A stretch of DNA of 64,000 bases from Anaerolineales bacterium UBA5195 (GCA_002412925.1 DHVZ01000073.1:216897-280896), one strand, 5' to 3'. Numbered from the stretch's first letter, positions 43,602-52,611 are shown. The notes: generated by a model not told the origin, from the sequence alone. Numbers and translations: made by a program.

Positions 43602-44963
43602 ATGGCCCAACTCCAGCTCTATTTTCAGAAATTTCTAACAAATGTCCAGAAAGGGGTCTGGCCATATGTTGTCACAGTGGTGCATATTGTCCTGGGCACC
43701 ATCCTGGTATACTCCGACTCGCGTTCCATTTTTGCCTTTCTGGTATTGATCACCTCGTTTTTCTCGCTCTATTACCTGAAGGCAGATAATCGTTTCAAAT
43801 TGATTGCCGGTATCATCCTGGCGCTGGTCATCATCCCTATCGTAGGTGTGCGAAACATCTTTTATCTGGAAATCATCTTCCAGATCAGTGTTTTCGCTGC
43901 CCTGGCGCTCGGTCTGAACATCATCGTCGGTTTTGCCGGTCTGTTGGTGATGGGATACGCGGCTTTTTATGCCGTGGGGGCCTATCTGTGGGGTTTCTTT
44001 GGCTCCCAGCAGTATTACGTACTGCACTACGCCCCCGGTACCCAGCCTGCAAACCTGCCTTTCCTGCTCCCCGGGGACATGTTCTACCTGTTTCTGATGC
44101 TGGCGATTATCGTCGCCGCGATAGCTGGTCTCCTGGTTGGCCTGCCCGTCATGCGCCTGCGCGGTGACTACCTGGCCATCGTTACACTGGGTCTCGGCGA
44201 AGTGATCCGCCAACTGGCCAACAACCTGGATAAACCGCTCAACTTTACCAACGGGCCGCAGGGCATCACCCCCATTCAACGCCCCACCCTGCCAGGCTTT
44301 GTTCTGGACGGTTTCAACGGGTTATTTGGCGGTATAGTCGGCCATCCCGCGGACCACGCCACCCTGTACAATGTGATGTTCTATATGCTGGCACTGGTTG
44401 TGATTATCGTAATCGTCATGGTTACGAAAAACCTGGAAGACTCAAAAGTTGGACGCGCCTGGGCTGCCATTCGCGAAGACGAAACAGCGGCAGTGGCAAT
44501 GGGTATCCCGATTGTCAAATTAAAACTGATGGCGTTCGCAATTGGCGCTTCCTTTGCAGGCGCAATGGGCACGCTGGTTGCCGCCAGCCGAACCTTCGTC
44601 AGCCCGGAATCATTCTCATTCATGCAGTCCATCGGTGTGCTGGCGATGGTCATTCTGGGTGGATTGGGCAGCATCCCCGGCGTAATCCTGGGCGCTGCTA
44701 CCGTTGTTATCCTGAACTTGCAGATCCTGCAAGGTTTCTCACTCTACCTGAGCCAGTTGCGCCAGAGCGACTCTGTCATCCCTATCATCAATTTTGCCTG
44801 GAGAGACCTCTCGGCACAGCTTGACCCGGCCAAATATCAGAAGCTGCTGTATGGAACGATCCTGGTCTTGATGATGATCTTCCGCCCCGATGGGTTGATT
44901 CCGGCGGCACGCCGTAAGCGGAAAATGCTCTTGGATGAAACCGAAACCGAAGCCGAGAAATAG
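43602..44963 (+). CDS. livM: branched-chain amino acid ABC transporter permease LivM-type (operon 2)
   Basis: 453 residues with about ten helices. LivM motifs are LALGLNIIVGFAGLLVMGYA, VMRLRGDYLAIVTLGLGEVI (the standard form of the conserved loop), GRAWAAIREDETAAVAMGI and AMVILGGLGSIPGVILG. Longer than the operon 1 LivM by 30 residues, mainly at the N-terminus. livG starts 15 nt later. Confidence 0.94.
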   Translation: MAQLQLYFQKFLTNVQKGVWPYVVTVVHIVLGTILVYSDSRSIFAFLVLITSFFSLYYLKADNRFKLIAGIILALVIIPIVGVRNIFYLEIIFQISVFAALALGLNIIVGFAGLLVMGYAAFYAVGAYLWGFFGSQQYYVLHYAPGTQPANLPFLLPGDMFYLFLMLAIIVAAIAGLLVGLPVMRLRGDYLAIVTLGLGEVIRQLANNLDKPLNFTNGPQGITPIQRPTLPGFVLDGFNGLFGGIVGHPADHATLYNVMFYMLALVVIIVIVMVTKNLEDSKVGRAWAAIREDETAAVAMGIPIVKLKLMAFAIGASFAGAMGTLVAASRTFVSPESFSFMQSIGVLAMVILGGLGSIPGVILGAATVVILNLQILQGFSLYLSQLRQSDSVIPIINFAWRDLSAQLDPAKYQKLLYGTILVLMMIFRPDGLIPAARRKRKMLLDETETEAEK

Positions 44964-44978
44964 GCGAGGTGAAAAAAT

Positions 44979-45773
44979 ATGTCACTTATAAATGCGACTC
45001 GCGTTGTAAAACGTTTTGGCGGTCTGACAGCTGTCAATAAAATGGATTTTCACCTGGAAAAAGGTGAGATCGTCAGCATCATTGGCCCGAATGGCGCCGG
45101 TAAAACGACCTTCTTCAATACCATCACTGGCATCTACCAACCCGAAGAAGGAGAAATTGTATTCAACGGCAAATCCCTGCTTGGCTTGCGCCCAGACCAA
45201 ATTGCTGAACGCGGCATCTCGCGCACCTTTCAGAACATCCGCCTGTTCAGTAACATGTCGGTCATCGAAAACATCCTGGTAGGCATGCACCCACATTTGA
45301 AACAATCGGCAGTTGACGCGCTGCTACTCCTGAGCGTATTCAAAAAGGAAGAACTGGCAGCCGAGAAAAAAGCCGAAGAGTTGATGCAATACGTTGGGCT
45401 AAAGGGCGTTGGCAATGAACTGGCAAAAAACCTGCCCTATGGCGCGCAACGACGCGTGGAAATTGCGCGTGCCCTGGCTGCAGAACCGTTGATGCTCCTG
45501 CTGGACGAACCAACCGCCGGGATGAACCCGCTCGAGACCGAAGACGCCATCAAACTCTTCCGCCGCATCAGGGATGAAAAGGGCATCACGGTCTTGCTGA
45601 TCGAACATGACATGCGCGTGGTGATGAACATCTCTGAGCGCATCAGCGTCATGGACTATGGCGAAAAGATTGCCGAAGGCACGCCTGCCGAAATCCGCGC
45701 CAACCCGCGCGTGGTGGAAGCTTACCTGGGACGCGGCGCAGTCGCCAGCCAGCACGAGGAGAAGGCGCTATGA
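44979..45773 (+). CDS. livG: branched-chain amino acid ABC transporter ATPase LivG-type (operon 2)
   Basis: 264 residues. Walker A GPNGAGKTTFFNTITG, FQNIRLFSNMSVIENILVGM, signature NLPYGAQRRVEIARAL, Walker B LLLDEPTAGMN and IEHDMRVVMNISERI. It overlaps livF by 4 nt. Confidence 0.95.
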   Translation: MSLINATRVVKRFGGLTAVNKMDFHLEKGEIVSIIGPNGAGKTTFFNTITGIYQPEEGEIVFNGKSLLGLRPDQIAERGISRTFQNIRLFSNMSVIENILVGMHPHLKQSAVDALLLLSVFKKEELAAEKKAEELMQYVGLKGVGNELAKNLPYGAQRRVEIARALAAEPLMLLLDEPTAGMNPLETEDAIKLFRRIRDEKGITVLLIEHDMRVVMNISERISVMDYGEKIAEGTPAEIRANPRVVEAYLGRGAVASQHEEKAL

Positions 45774-46483
45774 GCCTGCTTAGCCTTGACAATGTCCACA
45801 GCTATTACGGGCGTATCCACGCTCTGCAGGGCATTTCGCTGACCGTTGAAGAAGGCGAAATCGTGACCCTGATTGGCGCCAACGGCGCGGGTAAGAGCAC
45901 CACCCTGCGCACCATCTCTGGCCTGATCCACCCGAAGCAGGGCAAGATCACGCTGCAAGATAAAGATATTTCCCACATGGATCCGCATATGATCGTCCAT
46001 GCGGGCGTGGGACATGTTCCTGAAGGGCGCGGTATCTTCCCCAAGTTGACCGTGAAAGAAAACCTGGAAATTGGCGCATTTGTCCTCGATGACCAGGTTG
46101 AAGTGGAACGCCGCATGGATTTTGCCTTTGAATTGTTCCCACGCTTAAAGGAACGCGTCAACCAGAAAGGCGGCACCCTCTCAGGCGGCGAACAACAGAT
46201 GCTGGCTACGGCGCGCGGCCTGATGCTCAACCCCCATATCCTGATGCTCGACGAACCTTCCATGGGGCTTTCGCCCGTCTTGGTGGAGTTGATCTTTGAC
46301 ATCATCAAGCAGATGAACGAAAGGGGCACCACCATCCTGCTCGTGGAGCAGAACGCGCTGATGGCGCTTTCCATCGCCCATCGCGGTTACGTGCTACAGA
46401 CCGGGCAGATTGTGCTCAGTGATACGGCCGCCAACCTGAAACAGAACGAGATGGTGAAAAAGGCCTATCTGGGCATCGAATAG
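45770..46483 (+). CDS. livF: branched-chain amino acid ABC transporter ATPase LivF-type (operon 2)
   Basis: 237 residues. Walker A GANGAGKSTTLRTISG, VGHVPEGRGIFPKLTVKENL, signature TLSGGEQQMLATARGLM, Walker B LMLDEPSMGLSPVLVELI. The last gene of operon 2, followed by a terminator. Confidence 0.95.
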   Translation: MSLLSLDNVHSYYGRIHALQGISLTVEEGEIVTLIGANGAGKSTTLRTISGLIHPKQGKITLQDKDISHMDPHMIVHAGVGHVPEGRGIFPKLTVKENLEIGAFVLDDQVEVERRMDFAFELFPRLKERVNQKGGTLSGGEQQMLATARGLMLNPHILMLDEPSMGLSPVLVELIFDIIKQMNERGTTILLVEQNALMALSIAHRGYVLQTGQIVLSDTAANLKQNEMVKKAYLGIE

Positions 46484-46504
46484 CCCGTTTTCGGTGAATA
46501 GCCA

Positions 46505-46540
46505 AAAAGCGCAGAGGAGCCATCCCCTGCGCTTTCTCTA
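46505..46540 (+). terminator. terminator after liv operon 2
   Basis: AAAGCGCAG (46505-46513) pairs with CTGCGCTTT (46527-46535), then a pyrimidine-rich stretch. Confidence 0.75.
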
Positions 46541-46585
46541 TTATTTTTGTGCATGACCAGTAACAGGGTAAAATACGTTTTCGAG

Positions 46586-46622
46586 CACCGCAACTTTATC
46601 AAACCAAAGTAGTTGCGGCATA
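46586..46622. repeat. palindromic dispersed repeat, family 3, short copy
   Basis: ACCGCAACTTTAT and GTAGTTGCGGCATAA joined with only about 8 bp between. Reverse-complementary to the ends of the element at 39897-40003, with the centre deleted. It lies just before cinA. Confidence 0.55.
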
Positions 46623-46632
46623 AGGTAAAAAT

Positions 46633-47838
46633 ATGCCATCTGCAGAGATCATCACTATCGGTACAGAAATCCTACTAGGCGAGATTGTTGACACAAATTC
46701 GGCCTACCTGGCGCGCCGCCTGCGCGACCTGAATGTAGATGTTTTTCGCACTTCGACAATTGGCGATAATGCGCAGCGCATTGCCGGTATCATCCGCGAA
46801 ACGCTGGCACGGACGGAGATCATCATCACCACCGGCGGGCTTGGACCGACCGTAGATGACCCCACGCGCGAAGCTGTGGCCCTGGCCTTCGACCTCGAGA
46901 CGGAGTTCCGCCCCGAGCTATGGGAACAGATTGTGGAGCGGATGGGCCGCTTTGGGCGCACACCCACCGAGAATCAGAAGCGGCAGGCCTACATCCCCAA
47001 AGGCGCCATCCCTGTCAAGAATGCTGTTGGCACGGCCCCGGCATTTATCATTGAACTGCCACCCTCACCCCCTACTCATCTCCCAAGCTCCACAGAACAG
47101 GATTTTAGAGAGGGGGGCAGAGTGGTAATCTGCCTACCCGGCGTGCCGCGCGAAATGGAATACCTGGCCGAAAATGATGTTTTCCCGTATCTCAAGCAAC
47201 GCTACAAGCTGAGCGGGCTGATCAAGGCGCGCGTGCTGCACGCCGCCGGGATGGGCGAAGGCGCAATCGACGAGAAAATTGGCGAGCTGGAACTGCTCGC
47301 CAACCCCACCGTGGGGCTGGCTGCGCATTACGGCATGGTCGATATCCGCATCACCGCCAAGGCCGAAACGGACGAAAAGGCTAATGAACTGATTGCTGCA
47401 GTCGAAAAAAATATCCGCGAGAAGCTGGGGCGCGTGATTTACGGCGCGGACGCAGAGACTCTCGAAGGCTTGGTGCTGGCCGCACTGACCGAAAAGGGCC
47501 AGACGCTGGCCGTGGTTGAAATTAACACCGGCGGCGAACTCTCGCGGCGGCTTTCGGTGGGTGGTTCGACCAGCTTTCTTGGCGGGAAAATCCTTCCCGG
47601 TTTGGTAGAAGGCCAAAGTCTCGCCAAGACGCTGGCAGGCGAGATGAAAACGCTCAGGGCAAATCTAGCGCTTGGTTTAGCGGCGAAACCGGCCACGGGG
47701 AAGTCTGAAGTGGAGCTTATCCTGATCACGCCGGAAGGCCTGAAGACCGAAACTCGCGGCTATGGCGGGCATCCCAAAAACGTCCCGGCCTGGGGCGCAA
47801 ATTCAGCGCTCGACCTGCTGCGGGCGGAGCTGGTATGA
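46633..47838 (+). CDS. cinA: CinA-family protein with an in-frame repeat insertion and a degraded C-terminal deamidase motif
   Basis: 401 residues. The N-terminal MoCF-like domain (COG1058) is well kept: SAEIITIGTEILLGEIVDTN, TTGGLGPTVDDPTRE, GTAPAFIIEL, VICLPGVPREM. Between AFIIEL and VVICLPG an extra Pro/Ser-rich stretch of about 21 residues (PSPPTHLPSS and on) is encoded by a repeat-like DNA segment. The C-terminal PncC-type domain has EINTGG where ESCTGG is usual, so the nucleophilic Ser is missing, and its end is poorly conserved. The N-terminal half may still act on ADP-ribose or nicotinamide nucleotides; the deamidase is probably inactive. Overlaps the next gene by 4 nt. Confidence 0.88.
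   Translation: MPSAEIITIGTEILLGEIVDTNSAYLARRLRDLNVDVFRTSTIGDNAQRIAGIIRETLARTEIIITTGGLGPTVDDPTREAVALAFDLETEFRPELWEQIVERMGRFGRTPTENQKRQAYIPKGAIPVKNAVGTAPAFIIELPPSPPTHLPSSTEQDFREGGRVVICLPGVPREMEYLAENDVFPYLKQRYKLSGLIKARVLHAAGMGEGAIDEKIGELELLANPTVGLAAHYGMVDIRITAKAETDEKANELIAAVEKNIREKLGRVIYGADAETLEGLVLAALTEKGQTLAVVEINTGGELSRRLSVGGSTSFLGGKILPGLVEGQSLAKTLAGEMKTLRANLALGLAAKPATGKSEVELILITPEGLKTETRGYGGHPKNVPAWGANSALDLLRAELV
47059..47125. repeat. repeat-like palindromic insert inside cinA
   Basis: A C-rich left end CCACCCTCACCCCCT and a right end AGGGGGGCAGAGTGG that is its near reverse complement (12 of 15). It matches the extra Pro/Ser-rich residues that other CinA proteins lack and keeps the reading frame. 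Confidence 0.5.
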
Positions 47839-48806
47839 AAGTGCGGCTAAACGGTCTGGTAACAGGGATCTGGATCACCAACCTGGTGCTTTGCCTGCTG
47901 GCAGTGGGCCTGTTCCTGTGGTTTAACGCGGCCCCGACCGCGCAGGTGGACTCCCCTCACGCCTCGCTGGATTCCGTGAACCTTTGGCCGACTCTGCCCC
48001 CGCGACCTTCCATCACTCCCGTGCCGCCTCCCACGCGGCGCCCCACCATCACGCCCTGGCCGACTCCATCCCCCGGACCAAGTGTCACACCAATGCTCAT
48101 CCCGCCGTCGAACCGACTGGTGATTGGCAAATCGATAGAAAACCGCTCCCAGGAAGTTTTTCGGTTTGGCCGGGGGCCTGTGAATAAATTAATTGTAGCG
48201 GGTATTCATGGCGGCTCGGAGTGGAACACGGTAGCCCTGGCAGATGAGTTGATCGCCTACCTGACTGACCACCCTGAGCGCATTCCAGAAGACACCTCCC
48301 TGTTCATCCTGCGCGACATGAACCCGGATGGCACGGCCCGCGCCCATGGTGTGGACGGGCGCGCAAACGCCAACGGCGTGGATTTAAACCACAACTGGCC
48401 TCACAACTGGAAGGAGCAATGGCCGCGCGATGGCTGCTGGATCTGGCGCCCATTGACGGGCGGTACACATGGCGGCTCGGAACCGGAAGTGCAGAATGTG
48501 ATCGCTTTCATCGATAAGATCAAGCCCGCGGCTTTAATCAGCTATCACAGCGCGGCGTTGGGCATTTTTGCTGGAGGAAAACCTGACTTTCCCCCTTCCG
48601 TCAGCCTGGCAGAGGCAGTGGCAGAAGTAACGGATTACCCCTACCCTCCGATCAATACCGGCTGCGATTACAGCGGAAATATGACCGACTGGGCAGCCAA
48701 CACGCGCGGCATCCCATCCGTTGATATTGAGTTGACCAACCACCGCGACACCGATTTCGACCAGAATTTGAAGACTTTACAGGTTTTCCTGGCCTGGAAG
48801 CGGTAG
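47835..48806 (+). CDS. membrane-anchored M14-type zinc carboxypeptidase
   Basis: 323 residues. One N-terminal helix (about 10-31) and a Pro/Thr-rich stalk (about 45-90, WPTPSPGPSVTP) put the enzyme outside the membrane. The M14 zinc site is present: AGIHGGSEWNT (His and Glu), RDMNPDGTARA, ANGVDLNHNWP and SYHSAALGIF (second His), with VDIELTNH near the end supplying the Glu. The size is like MpaA-type amidases that trim cell-wall peptides; the substrate is not proven. Its start overlaps cinA by 4 nt. Confidence 0.86.
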   Translation: MKVRLNGLVTGIWITNLVLCLLAVGLFLWFNAAPTAQVDSPHASLDSVNLWPTLPPRPSITPVPPPTRRPTITPWPTPSPGPSVTPMLIPPSNRLVIGKSIENRSQEVFRFGRGPVNKLIVAGIHGGSEWNTVALADELIAYLTDHPERIPEDTSLFILRDMNPDGTARAHGVDGRANANGVDLNHNWPHNWKEQWPRDGCWIWRPLTGGTHGGSEPEVQNVIAFIDKIKPAALISYHSAALGIFAGGKPDFPPSVSLAEAVAEVTDYPYPPINTGCDYSGNMTDWAANTRGIPSVDIELTNHRDTDFDQNLKTLQVFLAWKR

Positions 48807-48860
48807 CGCAGGCGCAGACAAGAATATGGGATTGGAGCGCGGCGAGCTTGAGCCATCTGC

Positions 48861-48889
48861 TTGACTTTATTGTCAGACAAGTACATAAT
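48861..48889 (+). promoter_or_regulatory. promoter of the amidohydrolase-CYTH gene
   Basis: TTGACT, 17-bp spacer, CATAAT, about 50 nt before the ATG at 48941. Confidence 0.6.
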
Positions 48890-48940
48890 AGTGAAACTTT
48901 TCCAAAACATACCTCCCAAGCAAAAAACGAAGGAGACCGA

Positions 48941-50914
48941 ATGACACAACCTGCTGACATCCTGCTGATCAATGCCCACGTTTTGACCATGGACGATGAA
49001 ATGAAGCAATTCCGCCCCGGCGCAGTGGCAGTCAAAGGCGATTCCATCCTGGCTGTGGGATTCGAAGCAGAGATCAAGGCACACTATTCCGCTGCGCAAA
49101 CCATTGATTGCGGCGGCAAGATCCTGATGCCCGGCCTGGTCAACGCGCATACCCACATCCCGATGACGCTGCTGCGCGGGCTGGCTGACGATCTGCGCCT
49201 GGATGTCTGGCTGATGGGCTATATGATGCCGGTGGAACGCGAGTTCGTCTCGTCGGATTTCTGCCGCCTGGGCAGCTTGATCGCCTGCGCTGAATTCATC
49301 CGCAGCGGTGTGACCAGCTTTGCAGACATGTACTACTTCGAAGATGACGTGGCAAAAGCTGCCACGGATGCAGGCCTGCGGGGAGTCTGCGGCCAAACGG
49401 TGATGAAGTTCCCAACGCCGGATGCAAAATCCTACGACGATTCGCTCGCCATGGCGCGCGATTTCATCCAGCGCTGGAAGGGCCATCCGTTAATCGTCCC
49501 GTCCGTTGCGCCGCACGCGCCCTATACCTGCACCCCTGAAATCCTGAAAGCCACTGCCGAACTGGCCGTCGAGTTTGACGTCCCACTGCACACGCACCTC
49601 TCCGAGACCGCCTTCGAAGTTGAAAACATGCGCAACGAAAACAATATGCCGGTCATCCCCTTCGTCAAGAAACAGGGGCTGTTCGAAGCCAAGGTCCTGG
49701 CGGCGCACTGCGTCCACATCGACGACGGTGAAATCCGCACCTTGCAGCACTACAACGCAGGCGTGGCGCACAACCCCTCGTCAAACCTGAAACTCGCTTC
49801 GGGCTTCGCGCCTGTTACAAAAATGCTTGAAGTCGGCCTGAACGTGGGCATCGGTACCGATGGCCCAGCCTCCAATAATGACCTGGACATGTTCGAGGAA
49901 ATGCGCCTGGCGGCCTTTATCGCCAAGGCGGTCGGGGGCGACCCCACTGCCCTGCCCGCCCCACAGGCGCTCTCCATGGCCACGCGTATCGGCGCGCGCG
50001 CCCTGCACATGGGCGAGATCACCGGTTCGCTTGAAACCGGCAAGCGCGCTGATTTGATCCTGGTAGACACCAGTCCATTGCATAATTCTCCGCGTTTCGA
50101 GCGCGACCCAAATAATGCTTACGCGCAAATAGTCTATGCGGCCAAATCCACTGACGTGAGCGACGTGATGGTCAACGGCAAGTGGCTGATGCGCGAACAC
50201 GTCTTGCTGACATTAAACGAAGCCGACCTGCTGCAACAGGCCGCCAGTTATGCCAAACGCATCGATATTTTTCTGATGGCGCGCGAGCAATCGGTCCTGT
50301 CGAAGCTGATCGCGCTGGGCGGCTCCATCGAGGAGGAAAGTTTCGAAGTGCAGATGAAGATCAAGGTCAGCGACCCAGCTGTCATCCGAAAAGCCCTCCA
50401 ATCGCCGGGAATGAAAATCGTCTACCAACGGCATTACCGTCAGTACGACAACTACTTCAACTTTGACGACCCCGCCCAGGGACGCCTGCGCTACCGTGAA
50501 GATGATTTCATCGATGAGAAGGGCAAAGTCAACAACGTCCGTGCGCGGCTGACCTTGATTGGCGAAAACCGCGAGGGCGAATTCAGCGAAGATGTGCTGC
50601 TCTCCCGCTCCCGCTACCTGGCCCCGGCCAGCCAAACCTTGCGTTTTTACCGCGAATACTTCAAGCCCTCCGGCGAAAAGATCATCGAGAAAGACCGTTT
50701 GCGCTGGCAAGTGATTTACAAAGGCGAAGAATTTTACATCAACCTGGATACGGTCGAACGCCCCGATCTGGGGAGTTTCGTAGAAATCAAAAGCCGCACC
50801 TGGAGCCGCAAGGATGCCCAGGAAAAAGCCTTGCTGGTGACCGAACTTGTGAGCCTGTTGGGAGCCTCTACCGGAGAGCATGTCACTAGTGACTACGCAA
50901 CCCTGATAACATAA
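48941..50914 (+). CDS. amidohydrolase (MTA/SAH deaminase type) fused to a CYTH domain
   Basis: 657 residues from the ATG at 48941 (GGAGA upstream; the upstream frame extension has no support). Residues about 1-435 are an MtaD/SAH-deaminase-like TIM barrel: LVNAHTHIPMTLLRG (HxH), PHAPYTCTPEIL, HTHLSETAFEV, AAHCVHIDD and GIGTDGPASNND (metal Asp). From about residue 463, a CYTH (triphosphate-tunnel) domain follows: FEVQMKIKVSDPAV, LRYREDDFID, RARLTLIGENREGEF, RLRWQVIYKGEEFYINLD, FVEIKSRTWS. Amidohydrolases of this type deaminate adenosine-like bases; CYTH domains bind organic or inorganic triphosphates. The fusion suggests one enzyme acting on an adenine nucleotide or thio-nucleoside linked to a triphosphate. 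The N-terminal half could also take another heterocycle. Confidence 0.88.
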   Translation: MTQPADILLINAHVLTMDDEMKQFRPGAVAVKGDSILAVGFEAEIKAHYSAAQTIDCGGKILMPGLVNAHTHIPMTLLRGLADDLRLDVWLMGYMMPVEREFVSSDFCRLGSLIACAEFIRSGVTSFADMYYFEDDVAKAATDAGLRGVCGQTVMKFPTPDAKSYDDSLAMARDFIQRWKGHPLIVPSVAPHAPYTCTPEILKATAELAVEFDVPLHTHLSETAFEVENMRNENNMPVIPFVKKQGLFEAKVLAAHCVHIDDGEIRTLQHYNAGVAHNPSSNLKLASGFAPVTKMLEVGLNVGIGTDGPASNNDLDMFEEMRLAAFIAKAVGGDPTALPAPQALSMATRIGARALHMGEITGSLETGKRADLILVDTSPLHNSPRFERDPNNAYAQIVYAAKSTDVSDVMVNGKWLMREHVLLTLNEADLLQQAASYAKRIDIFLMAREQSVLSKLIALGGSIEEESFEVQMKIKVSDPAVIRKALQSPGMKIVYQRHYRQYDNYFNFDDPAQGRLRYREDDFIDEKGKVNNVRARLTLIGENREGEFSEDVLLSRSRYLAPASQTLRFYREYFKPSGEKIIEKDRLRWQVIYKGEEFYINLDTVERPDLGSFVEIKSRTWSRKDAQEKALLVTELVSLLGASTGEHVTSDYATLIT

Positions 50915-50965
50915 ATCAGTAGTTCACGAAACTTCTCGGAGATGCCCGATTCTGGGTGTACGCTA

Positions 50966-51017
50966 ATGAAATTCACAAGTCCCCGTCTAATCGTTGACGG
51001 GGACTTGTGAATTTCAT
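50966..51017. terminator. 22-bp perfect palindrome terminator
   Basis: 50966-50987 pairs with 50996-51017 without a mismatch, loop of 8 nt, between convergent genes (amidohydrolase-CYTH and mltG). Right next to both stop codons. Confidence 0.85.
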
Positions 51018-51024
51018 ACTGTTC

Positions 51025-52152
51025 TCACGGACACCCATTCTGCAAATGCTGGTCGAATGTTTCGGAGAAATTGTGCAGCCCGGAACCATCGCAGCGTGCG
51101 CGGAAGAAATAATAAGGCGTCTGCGCGGGATAGGCCACAGCCTGTAAAGCGCTCAAAGACGGGCTACAGATCGGCCCGGGCGGCAGCCCGTCGTTTTGGT
51201 AAGTGTTGTAAGGAGACTGAATCGCCAGGTCGCCGACTGAAAGCGGTGATTTCCACCACGAATTTGAACCCCCATCGAGACCCAGCGCATACTGAACTGT
51301 TGGGTCGGTTTCGAGACGCATCCCGGCCGCAAGGCGATTCAGAAAGACCGAGGCGATACTGGGCTGTTCCTCGGTTTTCACTGCTTCACGCTGGACAACG
51401 GAGGCCAGCGTCACTGCCTGGTACACATCCAGTCCCTGGCGGGCAAAACCGGCGCGCATTTCGGGAGAAATCGCCAGGGCCGCATTCTTCATCAGCGTTG
51501 AGACCAACTGGTCAGAGTCCATGGCGCGCGGAAGGAGATATTCCCCAGGGAAGAGAAAACCCTCAGCGCTGGCGTCCTGCGGCATGAAGTCAAAACCAGA
51601 GCGCGGATCGCGCGCCACCTGCAAAAACCCTTCCGCTGAAATGCCCAACCCCGAGGTCGGCAGGGAGGCAGCCACTTCTTCCATGCGCCAGCCGGGTAAA
51701 ACAACAAACTTCACCTGCGTGGGTGTGGCATCCTGGAGCTTCTGGGCAATCTGCATCGGCGCCAATGCCGGGCTAAGCCGGAATTCTCCGGCCTGGATCC
51801 CAGTATCCAGGCCGGAATAAACCAGGTAGGCAATAAACGCCTCCGCATTGCGGATGATTCCCGCTTGCTCCAGGCGCGCAGCCACCGCAACCGGGCCTTC
51901 TCCAGCTTCCACGGTGAAAGGAACTTCCCCGGCAGAGGAACTGAGCGGGTTCGTAATCTGCCCGTCATACCAGAGCATCAGGGCTGAAGATTGAAAGCGC
52001 CGAAAAGCGCCCAGATTCCCAGAGGGCGGGCCATACGTCCGCGCGGCCATCAGCGGCACAATGATAGCGACCCCGATCACAATGAGCAGCGGAATAAGCA
52101 ACAGGGTGAGACATCCCCAGGGAACATAAGAACGACGGCGACGACGAGTCAT
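51025..52152 (-). CDS. mltG: endolytic murein transglycosylase MltG (YceG family)
   Basis: 375 residues with one N-terminal membrane helix (about 13-35) after a basic MTRRRRRS. Conserved segments are LPGWRMEEVA, EGFLFPGEYLLP, LASVVQREA (catalytic Glu), ETDPTVQYALG and SPYNTYQNDGLPPGPICSPS. MltG cuts nascent glycan strands outside the membrane and ends their growth. ruvX lies 45 nt upstream on the same strand, so this is likely part of one transcript with ruvX and the baseplate-J-like gene. Confidence 0.92.
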   Translation of the reverse strand: MTRRRRRSYVPWGCLTLLLIPLLIVIGVAIIVPLMAARTYGPPSGNLGAFRRFQSSALMLWYDGQITNPLSSSAGEVPFTVEAGEGPVAVAARLEQAGIIRNAEAFIAYLVYSGLDTGIQAGEFRLSPALAPMQIAQKLQDATPTQVKFVVLPGWRMEEVAASLPTSGLGISAEGFLQVARDPRSGFDFMPQDASAEGFLFPGEYLLPRAMDSDQLVSTLMKNAALAISPEMRAGFARQGLDVYQAVTLASVVQREAVKTEEQPSIASVFLNRLAAGMRLETDPTVQYALGLDGGSNSWWKSPLSVGDLAIQSPYNTYQNDGLPPGPICSPSLSALQAVAYPAQTPYYFFRARCDGSGLHNFSETFDQHLQNGCP

Positions 52153-52197
52153 AGTGGCAACCAGTTTCTGTAGGCTTTCAATCTTTAAGGTAGCGGA

Positions 52198-52611
52198 TCA
52201 ATTTGTAGGTGAATCTAGATAATTCTGTAACAGAACCGCCGCCGCGACATCGTCCAAATGACCGGCGCGCTTTTTTCGCGGCGCTCCACTGACAATGCGT
52301 GCAGCGCGGGCATCCTGCGTGGTCAGGCTTTCATCCCATAATTCCACCGGAAGATCGGTCTGCTGGCGCAGGGCCTCGGCAAAATTCATCGCGCGGCGGC
52401 CAGCCGGGTTGGGGTCGCCCGCTTCATCATACGAAACGCCAACGATGATCTGCCCCGCGCCCAGTGCAGCAGCGCGTTCGGCCACCTGGGCCGCGTCCAC
52501 AATTTTGGAAACGTGGGCAATGATCTCCAGCGGCCGCGCCAGCATGCCGGTTTCATCGCTCAACGCCAGGCCAAGGTTCTTTTGCCCGTGATCAACCGCC
52601 AGGATTCTCAT
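52198..52611 (-). CDS. ruvX: Holliday junction resolvase-like RuvX (YqgF)
   Basis: 137 residues from the ATG at 52611, the start of the family sequence MRILAVDHGQKNLGLALSD (an RNase H-like fold). Other conserved parts: IIVGVSYDEAG, LWDESLTTQDA (Glu) and GHLDDVAAAVLLQNYL (final Asp pair). Members process pre-16S rRNA 5' ends or resolve DNA junctions. Its ATG overlaps the TGA of the preceding baseplate-J-like gene. Confidence 0.92.
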   Translation of the reverse strand: MRILAVDHGQKNLGLALSDETGMLARPLEIIAHVSKIVDAAQVAERAAALGAGQIIVGVSYDEAGDPNPAGRRAMNFAEALRQQTDLPVELWDESLTTQDARAARIVSGAPRKKRAGHLDDVAAAVLLQNYLDSPTN

